From assembly GCA_964644845.1 (NCBI GenBank), contig CAZXXS010000040.1, positions 1 through 20,658 of the forward strand: a DNA stretch of 20,658 nucleotides, written 5' to 3'. This document shows, piece after piece, positions 1 to 7,192 of this stretch; within the stretch, counting starts at the first letter, position 1, and every line of letters starts with the position of its first letter. The notes under the pieces are model-generated. The model made no database searches and was not told the DNA's origin. It saw only the letters and a list, made by a program, of their open reading frames with translations. The DNA is from Geothermovivens sp964644845 (GTDB lineage: Bacteria; Zhuqueibacterota; Zhuqueibacteria; Oleimicrobiales; Geothermoviventaceae). The translations under genes were made by a program, and so were the position numbers.

Positions 1-437
1 GAGGTGGACAGGGTAGTAAACAGACTCCCAGAGCGGGACAAGCAAAGGGGCGGGTCGGGAGTGCGATTCGCCCACCGATGAGACTGAGCTGGCGCGCTTG
101 AGGGCGCAAGAAGCTGAGGATTTTGAACGATTCCCGGAGAACCGGGCCTTTTGGACCCAAGCGCTTTTCCGTGGGGCTGCGGAGAACCCGAAACCCCTTG
201 GCCCGTTGAACGACAGCCAGACGTGTTCCCGGCTTGTCTGTGCCAGGTCCGGGTGGCTCGGCTTGCTTTGTGCTGATTCGGAATGGGATGGTGGACGTCG
301 TTCAGCCTGGAGGCATGTGCACTTCGTCACGTGACACGAGCAGCATTTCCGGAAACTTCTTGGCTTAGGTGTCGTCTAACTGCCGAAGGACGAGAAAAGA
401 CGGGGCAGAATTGAGGATCAGGTCGGTGAGGTGACGA
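1..437. other. Left-edge region without a confident gene
   Basis: No convincing complete gene is visible. Frame 1 is open from the window edge to a TGA at 79-81 and reads as a charged tail (EVDRVVNRLPERDK...), which could be the last 26 residues of a gene that starts outside the window, but so short a stretch cannot be identified. A 78-codon plus-strand ORF at 98-334 has no recognisable domain and no clear ribosome binding site. The STAS gene's ribosome binding site lies at the right end of this interval. No confident promoter was found. Confidence 0.4.
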
Positions 438-830
438 ATGTCTGCGACGGCAACGGGTGTACTTGAGGTGGAGGAAGTTTCCGGGGTGCCTGTGGTGCGA
501 GTGGGGCCGCGGCGTTTGTTTCTGGAAGCCGCCGAGGCCTTTCGTGAAGAGCTTTTGCAAATCGCACGGGAAAGCGCATCAAGTGTCGTGGTCGATTTGA
601 CTAACGTGAATGTGATGAACAGTTCTGCTCTCGGAGCGTTGATTCTGGCTTCGGACACGCTTCGGAAACGCGGCATGGAACTGGTTGTGGCCAACCCCGG
701 TCCTGTTCTGCGGCAGGTTCTCTCGCGCACCAAGCTCGACACCATTCTAACTGTTGCTCCTTCCGTGGAGGAAGCCCTTGCCCTCGTTTCGCGAGGGGCG
801 GACGCTGAACCTTCTTCGACGCATCCGTAA
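438..830 (+). CDS. STAS-domain anti-sigma-factor antagonist (SpoIIAA/RsbV-like)
   Basis: This 130-residue protein is a single STAS domain. In this family the protein binds an anti-sigma kinase of the SpoIIAB/RsbW type, and phosphorylation of a conserved serine switches partner release and thus sigma-factor activity. Seen directly: a VVVDLTNV strand (residues 50-57) followed by MNSSALG (60-66), which matches the family phospho-acceptor loop D/N-S-S-x-L-G, so Ser62 or Ser63 is the likely site. A final helix around 100-117 (LDTILTVAPSVEEAL) is also typical. The ATG is preceded by GAGGTGA at 428-434 with good spacing. The last dozen residues are a low-complexity tail. It stands alone: no kinase, phosphatase or sigma gene is present in the window, so its partner must be elsewhere. 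The family call is firm; the specific pathway is unknown. Confidence 0.88.
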   Translation: MSATATGVLEVEEVSGVPVVRVGPRRLFLEAAEAFREELLQIARESASSVVVDLTNVNVMNSSALGALILASDTLRKRGMELVVANPGPVLRQVLSRTKLDTILTVAPSVEEALALVSRGADAEPSSTHP

Positions 831-1471
831 GTTTTCGCCTGCCGGGACCCGCTGGTTCTGACCCCGACTTCTCTCCTGCCGAGCTGTTTTTTTCTGGACT
901 GCGCGTTTTTTTCACGGTTCCGGACCTTTCTGGGAAACGCCGCTTTTTGTCTTGACATGACCAGTCTCTCCCCAGTGGCGTGGGGCGCTGAGGGATCCCC
1001 CGGCTGTTGCCGGGTGTCTCGCCGTTTTGCTTCGGTGTGTTCAGCCCGTGTCGCTCTGCCTGTTCCATCCCAGTCCTGGCGCGAGGACCCTCCCCGCCGC
1101 GGCTCACCTTTGGACGCGTAACAACCGATCCCGCTGAAAACGGCAGGATTTTCTTAACGTTGGCATGCGGACTCGCAACAACCGTCTGTTGGTTTTTGGC
1201 CGGGTTGCTACTGACCGCTCAGACAGCCGGCGGTTTTGGGGATTCCCCTCGACACGATCCGTTTCTTGAGTGAAGCTCAGGGCTTGTGGAAGGTAGAGCA
1301 GCGCGCTCCGCGCGGGAACGCGGTACGCGGAGTGGCCGTTGTAGGCGCTGAAACGCCCGCCAGAAAAATGAAAGAAAGCGAGAGGCATTTCCCGGAAGGG
1401 GCGAGAGTGCGAGGGTACTGGGCGAACCGCTGCGGAAAGCGACTTAGTGTGTGAAGGGAAGGTACAAAGAA

Positions 1472-1647
1472 GCCCCGTTAGGGCGTGGGAAGCAAAGAAC
1501 CGTCTTTCGCACGGTGGGTGCCGCCTGGGCGCTTTTTGCTTCCACTATCCCGCAAGGCGGGATGAGGCATGCAATACACGTCCAGAGCTGAGCTCCCTTT
1601 TGATAGGTGTTGGCTCTTTCGCTTAGGCCACGCCTCCTCAACGGGGC
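1472..1647 (+). ncRNA. Candidate structured RNA of unknown family
   Basis: The two ends pair over a long distance: GCCCCGTT (1472-1479) with AACGGGGC (1640-1647), and GGCGTGG (1482-1488) with CCACGCC (1628-1634). Inside, GGAAGCAAA (1488-1496) pairs perfectly with TTTGCTTCC (1535-1543), enclosing ACCGT/ACGGT and GTGCC/GGCGC hairpins. Next comes a 7-bp stem ATCCCGC/GCGGGAT with an AAG loop (1547-1563), then AGAGC/GCTCT around 1584-1616. The GAAGC strand can alternatively pair with GCTT at 1621-1624, giving two competing folds. The size (about 176 nt) and closed ends recall 6S-like or riboswitch-like RNAs, but I recognise no family consensus such as TPP, cobalamin, 6S, RNase P or tmRNA. Strand is assumed from the downstream genes. 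No strong promoter is visible. Confidence 0.3.
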
Positions 1648-1863
1648 ACCTTCTATTTAGGAAAAATCGGCGAGAAAATCAAGAACAAAAGTCGAAAATG
1701 CGAATTTCTGCTTACGACCTGCGTTGCAAGTTTGTTTTGTGGCGGAGGCACCGCTGAAAAAACGTACGGTCGGGTCCGGCAGGAGAGGCGTTTCGGGGTG
1801 TGCTACGGAAGCCGACTCTGCCGTAGTGTGGAAATTCCTGACCGCGCTACCCATTGAAATTGT

Positions 1864-1891
1864 TTGATTTTTGGCGCAGAATGGCTAAATT
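1864..1891 (+). promoter_or_regulatory. Candidate sigma-70-type promoter for ecfT-truA
   Basis: TTGATT (1864-1869) and TAAATT (1886-1891) are separated by 16 bp, each matching four of six consensus bases. Predicted transcription would start near 1898, leaving only about 15 nt before the ATG at 1913, with GGAGG at 1904-1908 as ribosome binding site. Such a short leader is possible but makes the call tentative. The stretch is locally AT-rich against a GC-rich background, which supports it. Confidence 0.35.
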
Positions 1892-1912
1892 CGCACTCAA
1901 GCTGGAGGCAGC

Positions 1913-2710
1913 ATGTCACTGGTGCGAAGCATCACACTGGGCCAGTACGTCCACCGGAATTCCTTCGTTCACGGTCTTGACCCGCGAACCAAAATTCTGG
2001 TCTCTTTGGGCACGATGGCTGGCCTGATGGCCACGCGGGAGTGGCGTCTGCTTCTGCTGTACACCCTGTTCTTTGCCTTAGCTGTGCATTTCTCGCGCTT
2101 ACCGACCGGGTTGGCAACGCGGAACTTGCGGCCTTTCGCCTGGCTAATCGGTCTCACCGTGTTCGCGCAGGCTGTATTCACAAGCGGGGCGATTGTGTGG
2201 CACGTTCCCGTGCTTGGACTGAACGTGACCCGCGAGGGCCTCGTCCTTGGCTTCGTCTACGGAGGCAGGCTGGCGCTCCTGGTCGTTTTCGCGGCCCTGC
2301 TGACGCTCACAACATCACCGATGGAAATCGCCGATGCTTTGGACTGGTTTCTGCGTCCGTTGACGAGGCTGCGTTTGCCTGCGCACGATTTGGTCATGAT
2401 GCTGACGCTCTCTCTTCGGTTTGTACCCACGTTGATTGAGGAGGCTGACCGAATTCGGAAAGCCCAGGTGTCCAGGGGGGCCAGGTTGACTGGAAACCTG
2501 AAAGAGCGAATCCAGGGAATCTTGCCGCTTGTGGTACCGCTTTTCCTCTCGGCGTTTCGAAAAGCGGACGACCTGGCTTTGGCGATGGAGGCGAGATGCT
2601 ACCACGGGGGCGCTGGACGCACCTCGTACAAACGCCTGGCATTCCGGTGGTCTGATTACACGGTTCTCGCCGGAACAGGGATGTTGTTTGTTCTGGCCGT
2701 ATTCAGCTGA
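1913..2710 (+). CDS. ecfT: Energy-coupling-factor transporter transmembrane protein EcfT
   Basis: The 265-residue membrane protein belongs to the EcfT/CbiQ family, the scaffold that links a substrate-binding S-component to the two ATPases of a vitamin or metal-ion ECF importer. Seen directly: an N-terminal LDPRTKIL segment (22-29) typical of the family; several hydrophobic segments (about 26-60, 72-92, 108-132, 245-264); and the C-terminal coupling helices carrying the two signature Ala-Arg-Gly-like motifs, here SRGA (187-190) and EARCYHGG (226-233), the second with Cys in place of the usual Gly. The start ATG has GGAGG 4 nt upstream. truA follows 9 bp after the stop, so the pair is probably cotranscribed. 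No EcfA ATPase or S-component is encoded in the window, so substrate cannot be inferred; it may be a shared EcfT serving S-components elsewhere. Confidence 0.9.
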   Translation: MSLVRSITLGQYVHRNSFVHGLDPRTKILVSLGTMAGLMATREWRLLLLYTLFFALAVHFSRLPTGLATRNLRPFAWLIGLTVFAQAVFTSGAIVWHVPVLGLNVTREGLVLGFVYGGRLALLVVFAALLTLTTSPMEIADALDWFLRPLTRLRLPAHDLVMMLTLSLRFVPTLIEEADRIRKAQVSRGARLTGNLKERIQGILPLVVPLFLSAFRKADDLALAMEARCYHGGAGRTSYKRLAFRWSDYTVLAGTGMLFVLAVFS

Positions 2711-2719
2711 GAGCTGCAG

Positions 2720-3448
2720 ATGCGGACCATCCGGCTGACGCTCGAGTACGACGGGACGAATTTCTCAGGCTGGCAGATCCAGAAAGCGGGTCGCACGGTG
2801 CAGGGGGAACTGGAGCGGGTCCTCTCTGGCATGTTGAAACACCCGATTCGCGTGGTGGGCGCTGGCCGAACGGATGCCGGTGTTCACGCACTGGGTCAGG
2901 TGGCGCATTTTCGAACGGAACATCCAATCCCCGTCGAGGGTTTGCAGCGGGGGCTCAATGCGCTTCTTCCGGACGACGTGATTGTTCGGGAGGCAAAAGA
3001 GGCGGCGTTGGATTTTCACGCCCGTTTCAGCGCCAAGAGGCGCTCTTACAGGTACGTGATCACGCGGCGCCGGCGGGCGATCGGGCGTCAGTACGCCTAT
3101 TTTTGGGAAGATCCCCTTGACCTCGAGGCCATGCGCGACGCAGCAGCTCGTGTTTTGGGCGAGCACGACTTCCGCGCTTTTTGCCACGCGGGTGCGGAAG
3201 TAAACCATCACCGTTGCGAGGTGTCGCGTGCGGTGTGGCTTGAGGAAGGCGAGGAGCTGCGCTTCGAGATCACTGCAAACCGTTTTTTGCACAACATGGT
3301 GCGAATCCTCGTCGGCACCATGCTGGACATTGGTCGCGGCAAATCCGGGCCGGAGTGGATGGACGCACTGCTTCGGTCTGGCGATCGGACCCGCGCCGGC
3401 TGGACTGTACCCCCGCACGGTTTGTTTCTGGTCGGGGTCGAGTACTGA
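2720..3448 (+). CDS. truA: tRNA pseudouridine(38-40) synthase TruA
   Basis: TruA isomerises uridines 38, 39 and 40 in the anticodon arm of many tRNAs. The 242-residue length matches the family. Seen directly: the N-terminal RLTLEYDGTNFSGWQIQ segment (5-21), the catalytic motif GAGRTDAGVHALGQV (48-62) with nucleophile Asp52, the SAKRRSYRY strand, and the C-terminal FLHNMVRILVGTMLDIGRG active-site segment. The ATG lies 9 bp after the ecfT stop, with only a weak purine-rich stretch (GAGAGCTGCAG) ahead of it, which suggests translational coupling to ecfT. A possible terminator lies about 40 bp after the stop. Assignment is secure. Confidence 0.97.
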   Translation: MRTIRLTLEYDGTNFSGWQIQKAGRTVQGELERVLSGMLKHPIRVVGAGRTDAGVHALGQVAHFRTEHPIPVEGLQRGLNALLPDDVIVREAKEAALDFHARFSAKRRSYRYVITRRRRAIGRQYAYFWEDPLDLEAMRDAAARVLGEHDFRAFCHAGAEVNHHRCEVSRAVWLEEGEELRFEITANRFLHNMVRILVGTMLDIGRGKSGPEWMDALLRSGDRTRAGWTVPPHGLFLVGVEY

Positions 3449-3489
3449 GGAAAGGCTGGCGTACGGGGAGGTGAAAAGAACGTTGCTTG

Positions 3490-3530
3490 CCGTCCAAGGC
3501 TAACACAGCAGCCAGGACGGTTTCTGTTGT
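3490..3530 (+). terminator. Possible intrinsic terminator after truA
   Basis: CCGTCC (3490-3495) pairs with GGACGG (3515-3520), and nested inside GGCT (3498-3501) pairs with AGCC (3510-3513). The stem is followed by TTTCTGTTGT, a T-rich but interrupted tract. The position, 42 bp after the truA stop and before the next ribosome binding site, fits the end of the ecfT-truA unit. The imperfect T tract keeps this tentative. Confidence 0.4.
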
Positions 3531-3695
3531 GGTCTGGTGGTGGGTGCGCTGTGGTTGTTGGGGATCTTGCTTCTTGCGGACAGGTCACAAACAGAAGAGA
3601 GGGAAGCTGCGGTACGCTGACTCGCAAATGTCTGATCCTACTCAGTGTGGGGCCGCGCGAAGTGAGAATTCATGCGGAGCAAGGGAGGACAGAGA

Positions 3696-4352
3696 ATGAA
3701 ATTCTTCATCGATACGGCGAACCTGGACGAAATTCGCAAAGCGAACAGTCTCGGGATCCTGGACGGGGTGACGACAAACCCGACCCTTATTTCGCGCGAG
3801 GAAGGGGATCCAACGGAGATCTTAAAGGCAATTTGTCACGAGGTCAACGGCCCGGTGAGCGCCGAGGTTGTCAGTCTGGACGCCGAAGGGATGATCCGTG
3901 AAGGCAGGGGATTGGCCAAGATTGCCGACAACATCGTCATCAAGATCCCGATCACAGAAGAGGGGTTGAAAGCTGTTCGCGGGCTCGAATCGGAAGGGAT
4001 TCACACCAACGTGACGCTGGTTTTCAGCTCGATGCAGGCTTTGCTTGCGGCCAAGGCGGGTGCTACATTTGTGAGTGCCTTCGTGGGGCGCTTGGATGAC
4101 GTTAGCCACGTGGGCATGGAAACCGTGCGTCAGGTGTCGGAGATTTTCGACATTTACGGCTACGACACGCAGATCATTGTGGCGAGTATCCGGAATCCCC
4201 TGCACGTAGTTGAAGCTGCCTTGGCAGGTGCCGACATTGCGACGATTCCGTTCAAGGTGATTTCGCAACTGGTCAAACACCCGCTCACGGACGTCGGCAT
4301 CAAGCGTTTCCTGGACGACTGGAAGAAGGTCCTTGAACGCGCGAAGAAGTAG
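3696..4352 (+). CDS. Transaldolase, small TalC/MipB type
   Basis: The 218-residue protein is of the short transaldolase/fructose-6-phosphate-aldolase family, a cytoplasmic TIM barrel that transfers dihydroxyacetone units between sugar phosphates in the non-oxidative pentose phosphate pathway. Seen directly: N-terminal MKFFIDTANLDEI, GVTTNPTLI (24-32), the Schiff-base lysine in IVIKIPIT (Lys83), NVTLVFS (105-111) and SAFVGRLDD (127-135). Family knowledge: true fructose-6-phosphate aldolase has Tyr (APYVNR) where this protein has Phe129, so transaldolase activity is favoured. I chose the ATG at 3696 over the in-frame ATG at 3672, because GGGAGGA (3683-3689) sits 6 nt before it and family members start with MKFFID. 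The gene is separated from truA by about 250 bp and from the protease by about 190 bp. Confidence 0.95.
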   Translation: MKFFIDTANLDEIRKANSLGILDGVTTNPTLISREEGDPTEILKAICHEVNGPVSAEVVSLDAEGMIREGRGLAKIADNIVIKIPITEEGLKAVRGLESEGIHTNVTLVFSSMQALLAAKAGATFVSAFVGRLDDVSHVGMETVRQVSEIFDIYGYDTQIIVASIRNPLHVVEAALAGADIATIPFKVISQLVKHPLTDVGIKRFLDDWKKVLERAKK

Positions 4353-4403
4353 AGGATTGAGCGTTGGTTCGAGCCCGCTTGAGGAAGCAAACCCGCGCAG
4401 GCA

Positions 4404-4488
4404 ACGGGGGAGTCTTCGGGAGGGCGGAAGCTTTTTGGGAAACGTAGTCAACCCCCGTCCGCAGACTCTGCCGCGGCTTGAACCGCGG
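4404..4488 (+). other. Two inverted repeats between transaldolase and htrA
   Basis: ACGGGGG (4404-4410) can pair with CCCCCGT (4452-4458) around a 41-nt loop, and CCGCGG (4471-4476) pairs perfectly with CCGCGG (4483-4488) around a 6-nt loop CTTGAA. Neither is followed by a clear T run in plus orientation. They could form a leader structure for the protease mRNA or a factor-dependent terminator region. Function is unknown. Confidence 0.25.
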
Positions 4489-4535
4489 TGGAGATTTGGC
4501 CTGGAACTCTGGCTGTGTACGAGCGAAGACGAGGC

Positions 4536-4543
4536 AGGTGATC
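4536..4543 (+). promoter_or_regulatory. Extended Shine-Dalgarno site deciding the htrA start
   Basis: AGGTGATC is an exact 8-base match to the extended complement of the conserved bacterial 16S rRNA 3' end (…GATCACCT…). Placed against that rRNA, its AGG core lies 8 nt ahead of GTG at 4547, the ideal distance. The other in-frame candidates, TTG at 4478 and GTG at 4538, lack this. It therefore favours GTG 4547 as the start of the protease. Confidence 0.55.
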
Positions 4544-4546
4544 ACT

Positions 4547-5755
4547 GTGTTGAGAACGCTGGGGAAGGGTGTTCTGGTAACGGTTCTGATCTTGGGGGCT
4601 TACGTTGTTGGGCGTTTCTACTCGCCGGAGTTTGGACCGACGAGTGTTGCCGGTACAGGAAGTACGATTGAGACCAGCGCAGCTTCGACTGCTGCTCCAG
4701 TACCAGCGGGCTCGCCGAGTAGCGTTGCTGACTCGCGACGGAATGCGATCACGCGTGCGGTCGCGAGAGTGAGTCCGGCCGTGGTAGGCATCAATGTTAC
4801 GCAAATTCGAGAGGTCACGCCCTGGAACCCGTTTTTCGATGACCCATTTTTCCGGCCTTTCTTGCCTCGTTACCAGCAGCTTGTGAAATCGTTGGGTTCG
4901 GGTTTCATCATTTCGAAGGACGGCTACATCGTCACAAATGAGCACGTGGTGCACAACGCCGCTGAAGTTGTGGTAACACTCCCGGGCGGCGAGCGCCACG
5001 CCGCCACCATCGTGGGCGCGGACTACGTGACAGACATCGCTCTCTTGAAGATCGACGTAAATCACGACCTGCCGTTCGCTGAACTCGGTAACTCAGACGA
5101 CATCATCATCGGTGAGTGGGTCATCGCTCTGGGTAACCCGTTTGGTCTGTTCGAAATCAATGCCGAACCCATCGTCACTGTTGGGGTGGTCAGTGCTGTG
5201 AACCAGGATTTCGGGCGGCAGGTGAGCGACCGCGTTTACCAGGACATGATCCAGACGGATGCCGCGGTGAACGGTGGTAACAGCGGTGGTCCTCTTGTGA
5301 ACAGCCTGGGCGAAGTCATCGGCGTGAACACCTGGATCATTTCTGGCAGCCAGAGCAGCACAGCCAACATCGGCCTCAATTTCGCAATTCCGATCAACCG
5401 GGTGAAGCGAATCGTGCGGGATCTCAAGCAGTACGGGGCTGTGAACCGCCGATTCTGGACAGGGCTTGAGGTGGACAATCTCAATCCACTGGTGGCGCGT
5501 TTTTTGGGCATCAGACGGACTGACGGTGTGATTGTGACCGACGTGCAGAAAAACAGCCCTGCCGAGCGTGCCGGAATCAAGGCCGGTGATGTCATCACAG
5601 CCATCAACGGGCAACCCATTCACAACACCGACGACATCTGGTCGGTCATCGAAAATGAGGACGCCAAAGCAGGCGACATTCTGAAGCTGAAGATCTACCG
5701 GAACGGCAGAACGCTTACGGCGAATCTCCGGCTCGAAGAGCCTCCGACCCGCTAA
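4547..5755 (+). CDS. HtrA/DegP-family serine protease with one PDZ domain
   Basis: This is a membrane-anchored or periplasmic trypsin-fold protease of the HtrA/DegS type, expected to degrade or sense misfolded envelope proteins. Using GTG 4547 it has 402 residues: an N-terminal hydrophobic segment (about 8-22) serving as signal anchor or signal peptide, a Ser/Thr/Ala-rich linker (about 33-60), the protease domain with His133 (TNEHVV), Asp163 (TDIALLKI) and Ser246 (GGNSGGPL), and one C-terminal PDZ domain (about 305-395) with the AGIKAGDVITAINGQPI carboxylate-binding region. A single PDZ makes it closer to DegS or HtrA2-type than to two-PDZ DegP. An in-frame TTG at 4478 would add 23 uncharacteristic residues and is less likely. 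purB starts 24 bp after the stop. The family is certain; physiological substrate is unknown. Confidence 0.95.
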   Translation: MLRTLGKGVLVTVLILGAYVVGRFYSPEFGPTSVAGTGSTIETSAASTAAPVPAGSPSSVADSRRNAITRAVARVSPAVVGINVTQIREVTPWNPFFDDPFFRPFLPRYQQLVKSLGSGFIISKDGYIVTNEHVVHNAAEVVVTLPGGERHAATIVGADYVTDIALLKIDVNHDLPFAELGNSDDIIIGEWVIALGNPFGLFEINAEPIVTVGVVSAVNQDFGRQVSDRVYQDMIQTDAAVNGGNSGGPLVNSLGEVIGVNTWIISGSQSSTANIGLNFAIPINRVKRIVRDLKQYGAVNRRFWTGLEVDNLNPLVARFLGIRRTDGVIVTDVQKNSPAERAGIKAGDVITAINGQPIHNTDDIWSVIENEDAKAGDILKLKIYRNGRTLTANLRLEEPPTR

Positions 5756-5779
5756 CACAGCAGAACGGAGACACTGAAC

Positions 5780-7093
5780 GTGATTCCTCGCTACACGCGC
5801 CCCGAGATGGGGCAGCTCTGGAGCGACGAAACCAAATTTCAGACCTGGCTCGAGGTGGAAATCCTTGCTTGCGAGGCCTGGAGCGAGTTGGGCGAGATCC
5901 CTCGAGAAGCGGTCGACGAGATCAAGCGCAAAGCCCGTTTCGACGTCCAGCGTATTTTGGAGATCGAGGCAGAGGTCCACCACGATGTCATCGCGTTCCT
6001 GACGAATGTGGCTGAGAACGTGGGACCTGCGTCTCGCTACGTGCACTACGGGATGACGTCGTCAGACCTGCTGGACACAAGTCTGGCGGTGCTGCTGCGC
6101 CGGGCCGGGAAAATGCTGTACAAAGGCCTCGTGCAGTTGCGGAAGGCTGTCGGCCGAAGAGCCCTGGAGCACAAAAATACCCTGTGCGTTGCCCGGACGC
6201 ACGGCGTGCACTCGGAACCGATCACGTTTGGCTGGAAACTGGCTGTCTGGTACGACGAACTGCGGCGGCATCTGGAGCGTCTGGAGCGGGCCATCGACAC
6301 CGTCTCGGTGGGAAAAATCTCAGGTGCTGTGGGCACCTGGGCGTATGTGGATCCATTCGTCGAAAAGTACGTGTGCGAGAAACTCGGTCTGAAGCCTGCG
6401 CCAGCGTCTACGCAGGTCGTACAACGCGACAGACACGCAGAGTTTCTTTCCACGCTCGCGCTGATCGGCAACTCGCTGGAGAAGTTCGCGGTGGAGATCC
6501 GTCATCTGCAGCGCACGGAGGTGCTGGAGGTGGAGGAGCCGTTTGGGAAGAAGCAAAAGGGTTCTTCCGCCATGCCCCACAAGAAGAACCCGATTACCTG
6601 CGAGCGGATTGCCGGGCAGGCACGTGTGCTGCGAGCCAACGCTTTGGCGGCCATGGAGAATGTGGCGCTTTGGCATGAGCGCGACATCTCGCACTCCTCG
6701 GTGGAAAGGGTAATCATCCCGGACAGCACCATTTTGCTGGACTACATGTTAGCGACGTTCACAAAGGTTGTCGACGGTTTGGTTGTCTACCCTGAGCGCA
6801 TGCGACGGAATCTGGACCTGACCGGAGGATTGATTTATTCTCAAGCTGTGCTTCTCTTGCTTGCCAAGAAAGGGTTGACCCGTGAAGAGGCGTACAGCCT
6901 GGTTCAGGGCCTGGCGATGAAGGCTCGGGAGACGGGCAGGAAGTTCCGCGAAATGATTGAAGAAGACCCGAAAATTGGCGCCCTGTTGACGCCTGAGGAG
7001 CTGGCCTGGGTTTTTGACCCGGCGAAGAATGTCAAGCGCGTGGACGAGGTCTTCGAACGTGTTGGGCTTTCTGCAGAGGCGGTAGCAACTTGA
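5780..7093 (+). CDS. purB: Adenylosuccinate lyase
   Basis: PurB cleaves fumarate from SAICAR and from adenylosuccinate, two steps of purine synthesis. The 437-residue protein has the fumarase/aspartase-superfamily layout: IPRYTRPEM at the N-terminus, HYGMTSSDLLDT (89-100), RTHGVHSEPITFG (139-151) with catalytic His141 and the flexible signature loop GSSAMPHKKNP (261-271) that carries the catalytic serine. The start is a GTG with GGAG 9 nt upstream; no other start fits the conserved N-terminus. It follows the protease closely and precedes purC by about 100 bp. PurC makes SAICAR, which PurB then cleaves, so the two are neighbours in the pathway as well as on the chromosome. Assignment is secure. 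Confidence 0.97.
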   Translation: MIPRYTRPEMGQLWSDETKFQTWLEVEILACEAWSELGEIPREAVDEIKRKARFDVQRILEIEAEVHHDVIAFLTNVAENVGPASRYVHYGMTSSDLLDTSLAVLLRRAGKMLYKGLVQLRKAVGRRALEHKNTLCVARTHGVHSEPITFGWKLAVWYDELRRHLERLERAIDTVSVGKISGAVGTWAYVDPFVEKYVCEKLGLKPAPASTQVVQRDRHAEFLSTLALIGNSLEKFAVEIRHLQRTEVLEVEEPFGKKQKGSSAMPHKKNPITCERIAGQARVLRANALAAMENVALWHERDISHSSVERVIIPDSTILLDYMLATFTKVVDGLVVYPERMRRNLDLTGGLIYSQAVLLLLAKKGLTREEAYSLVQGLAMKARETGRKFREMIEEDPKIGALLTPEELAWVFDPAKNVKRVDEVFERVGLSAEAVAT

Positions 7094-7192
7094 GGTGTAC
7101 ACCGAGATTCTTGAGCGAGAAGTGGACAAGAGGGGAAAAAGAAGTTCGCCTTTCGAGCGGCGAGACGTGAGGACTGAAAAAGAGGAAGCAAA

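Larger units (their letters stand above)
831..1912. other. 1.08-kb gap with hairpins, no convincing CDS
   Basis: Six short ORFs in this interval lack recognisable domains and credible ribosome binding sites. Visible structure: two T7 runs (887-893 and 906-912) without a good preceding stem; a perfect 6-bp hairpin CCCGGC/GCCGGG with a TGTT loop (999-1014); a 7-bp stem CTCCGCG/CGCGGAG (1306-1332) with an alternative inner CGCG/CGCG pairing; and the large foldable segment 1472-1647, listed separately. A CTACGG/CCGTAG hairpin lies near 1804-1828. The right end carries the candidate ecfT promoter. The length and the number of stems suggest functional RNA rather than a decayed gene, but this is inference. 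Confidence 0.5.

Noticed and set aside
880..912. Intrinsic terminator after the STAS gene
   Set aside because: Two T7 runs are present, but neither is preceded by a convincing GC-rich stem.
365..958. 197-codon minus-strand ORF
   Set aside because: It is antisense to the STAS gene, Arg/Ser-rich and without recognisable features.
1001..1660. RNase P RNA, tmRNA or SRP RNA
   Set aside because: Conserved cores (such as GAGGAAAGTCC for RNase P or the tRNA-like end of tmRNA) were not found on either strand.
1250..1912. Cobalamin, TPP or other classical riboswitch ahead of ecfT
   Set aside because: None of the family core strings I know for these classes is present, so only an unclassified structured RNA candidate is reported.
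3527..3901. 124-codon plus-strand ORF overlapping the transaldolase start
   Set aside because: It overlaps the conserved transaldolase N-terminus in another frame and is low-complexity Gly/Arg-rich.
5093..6046. 317-codon minus-strand ORF
   Set aside because: It lies antisense across the htrA-like gene and the purB start, both of which have unambiguous conserved motifs on the plus strand.
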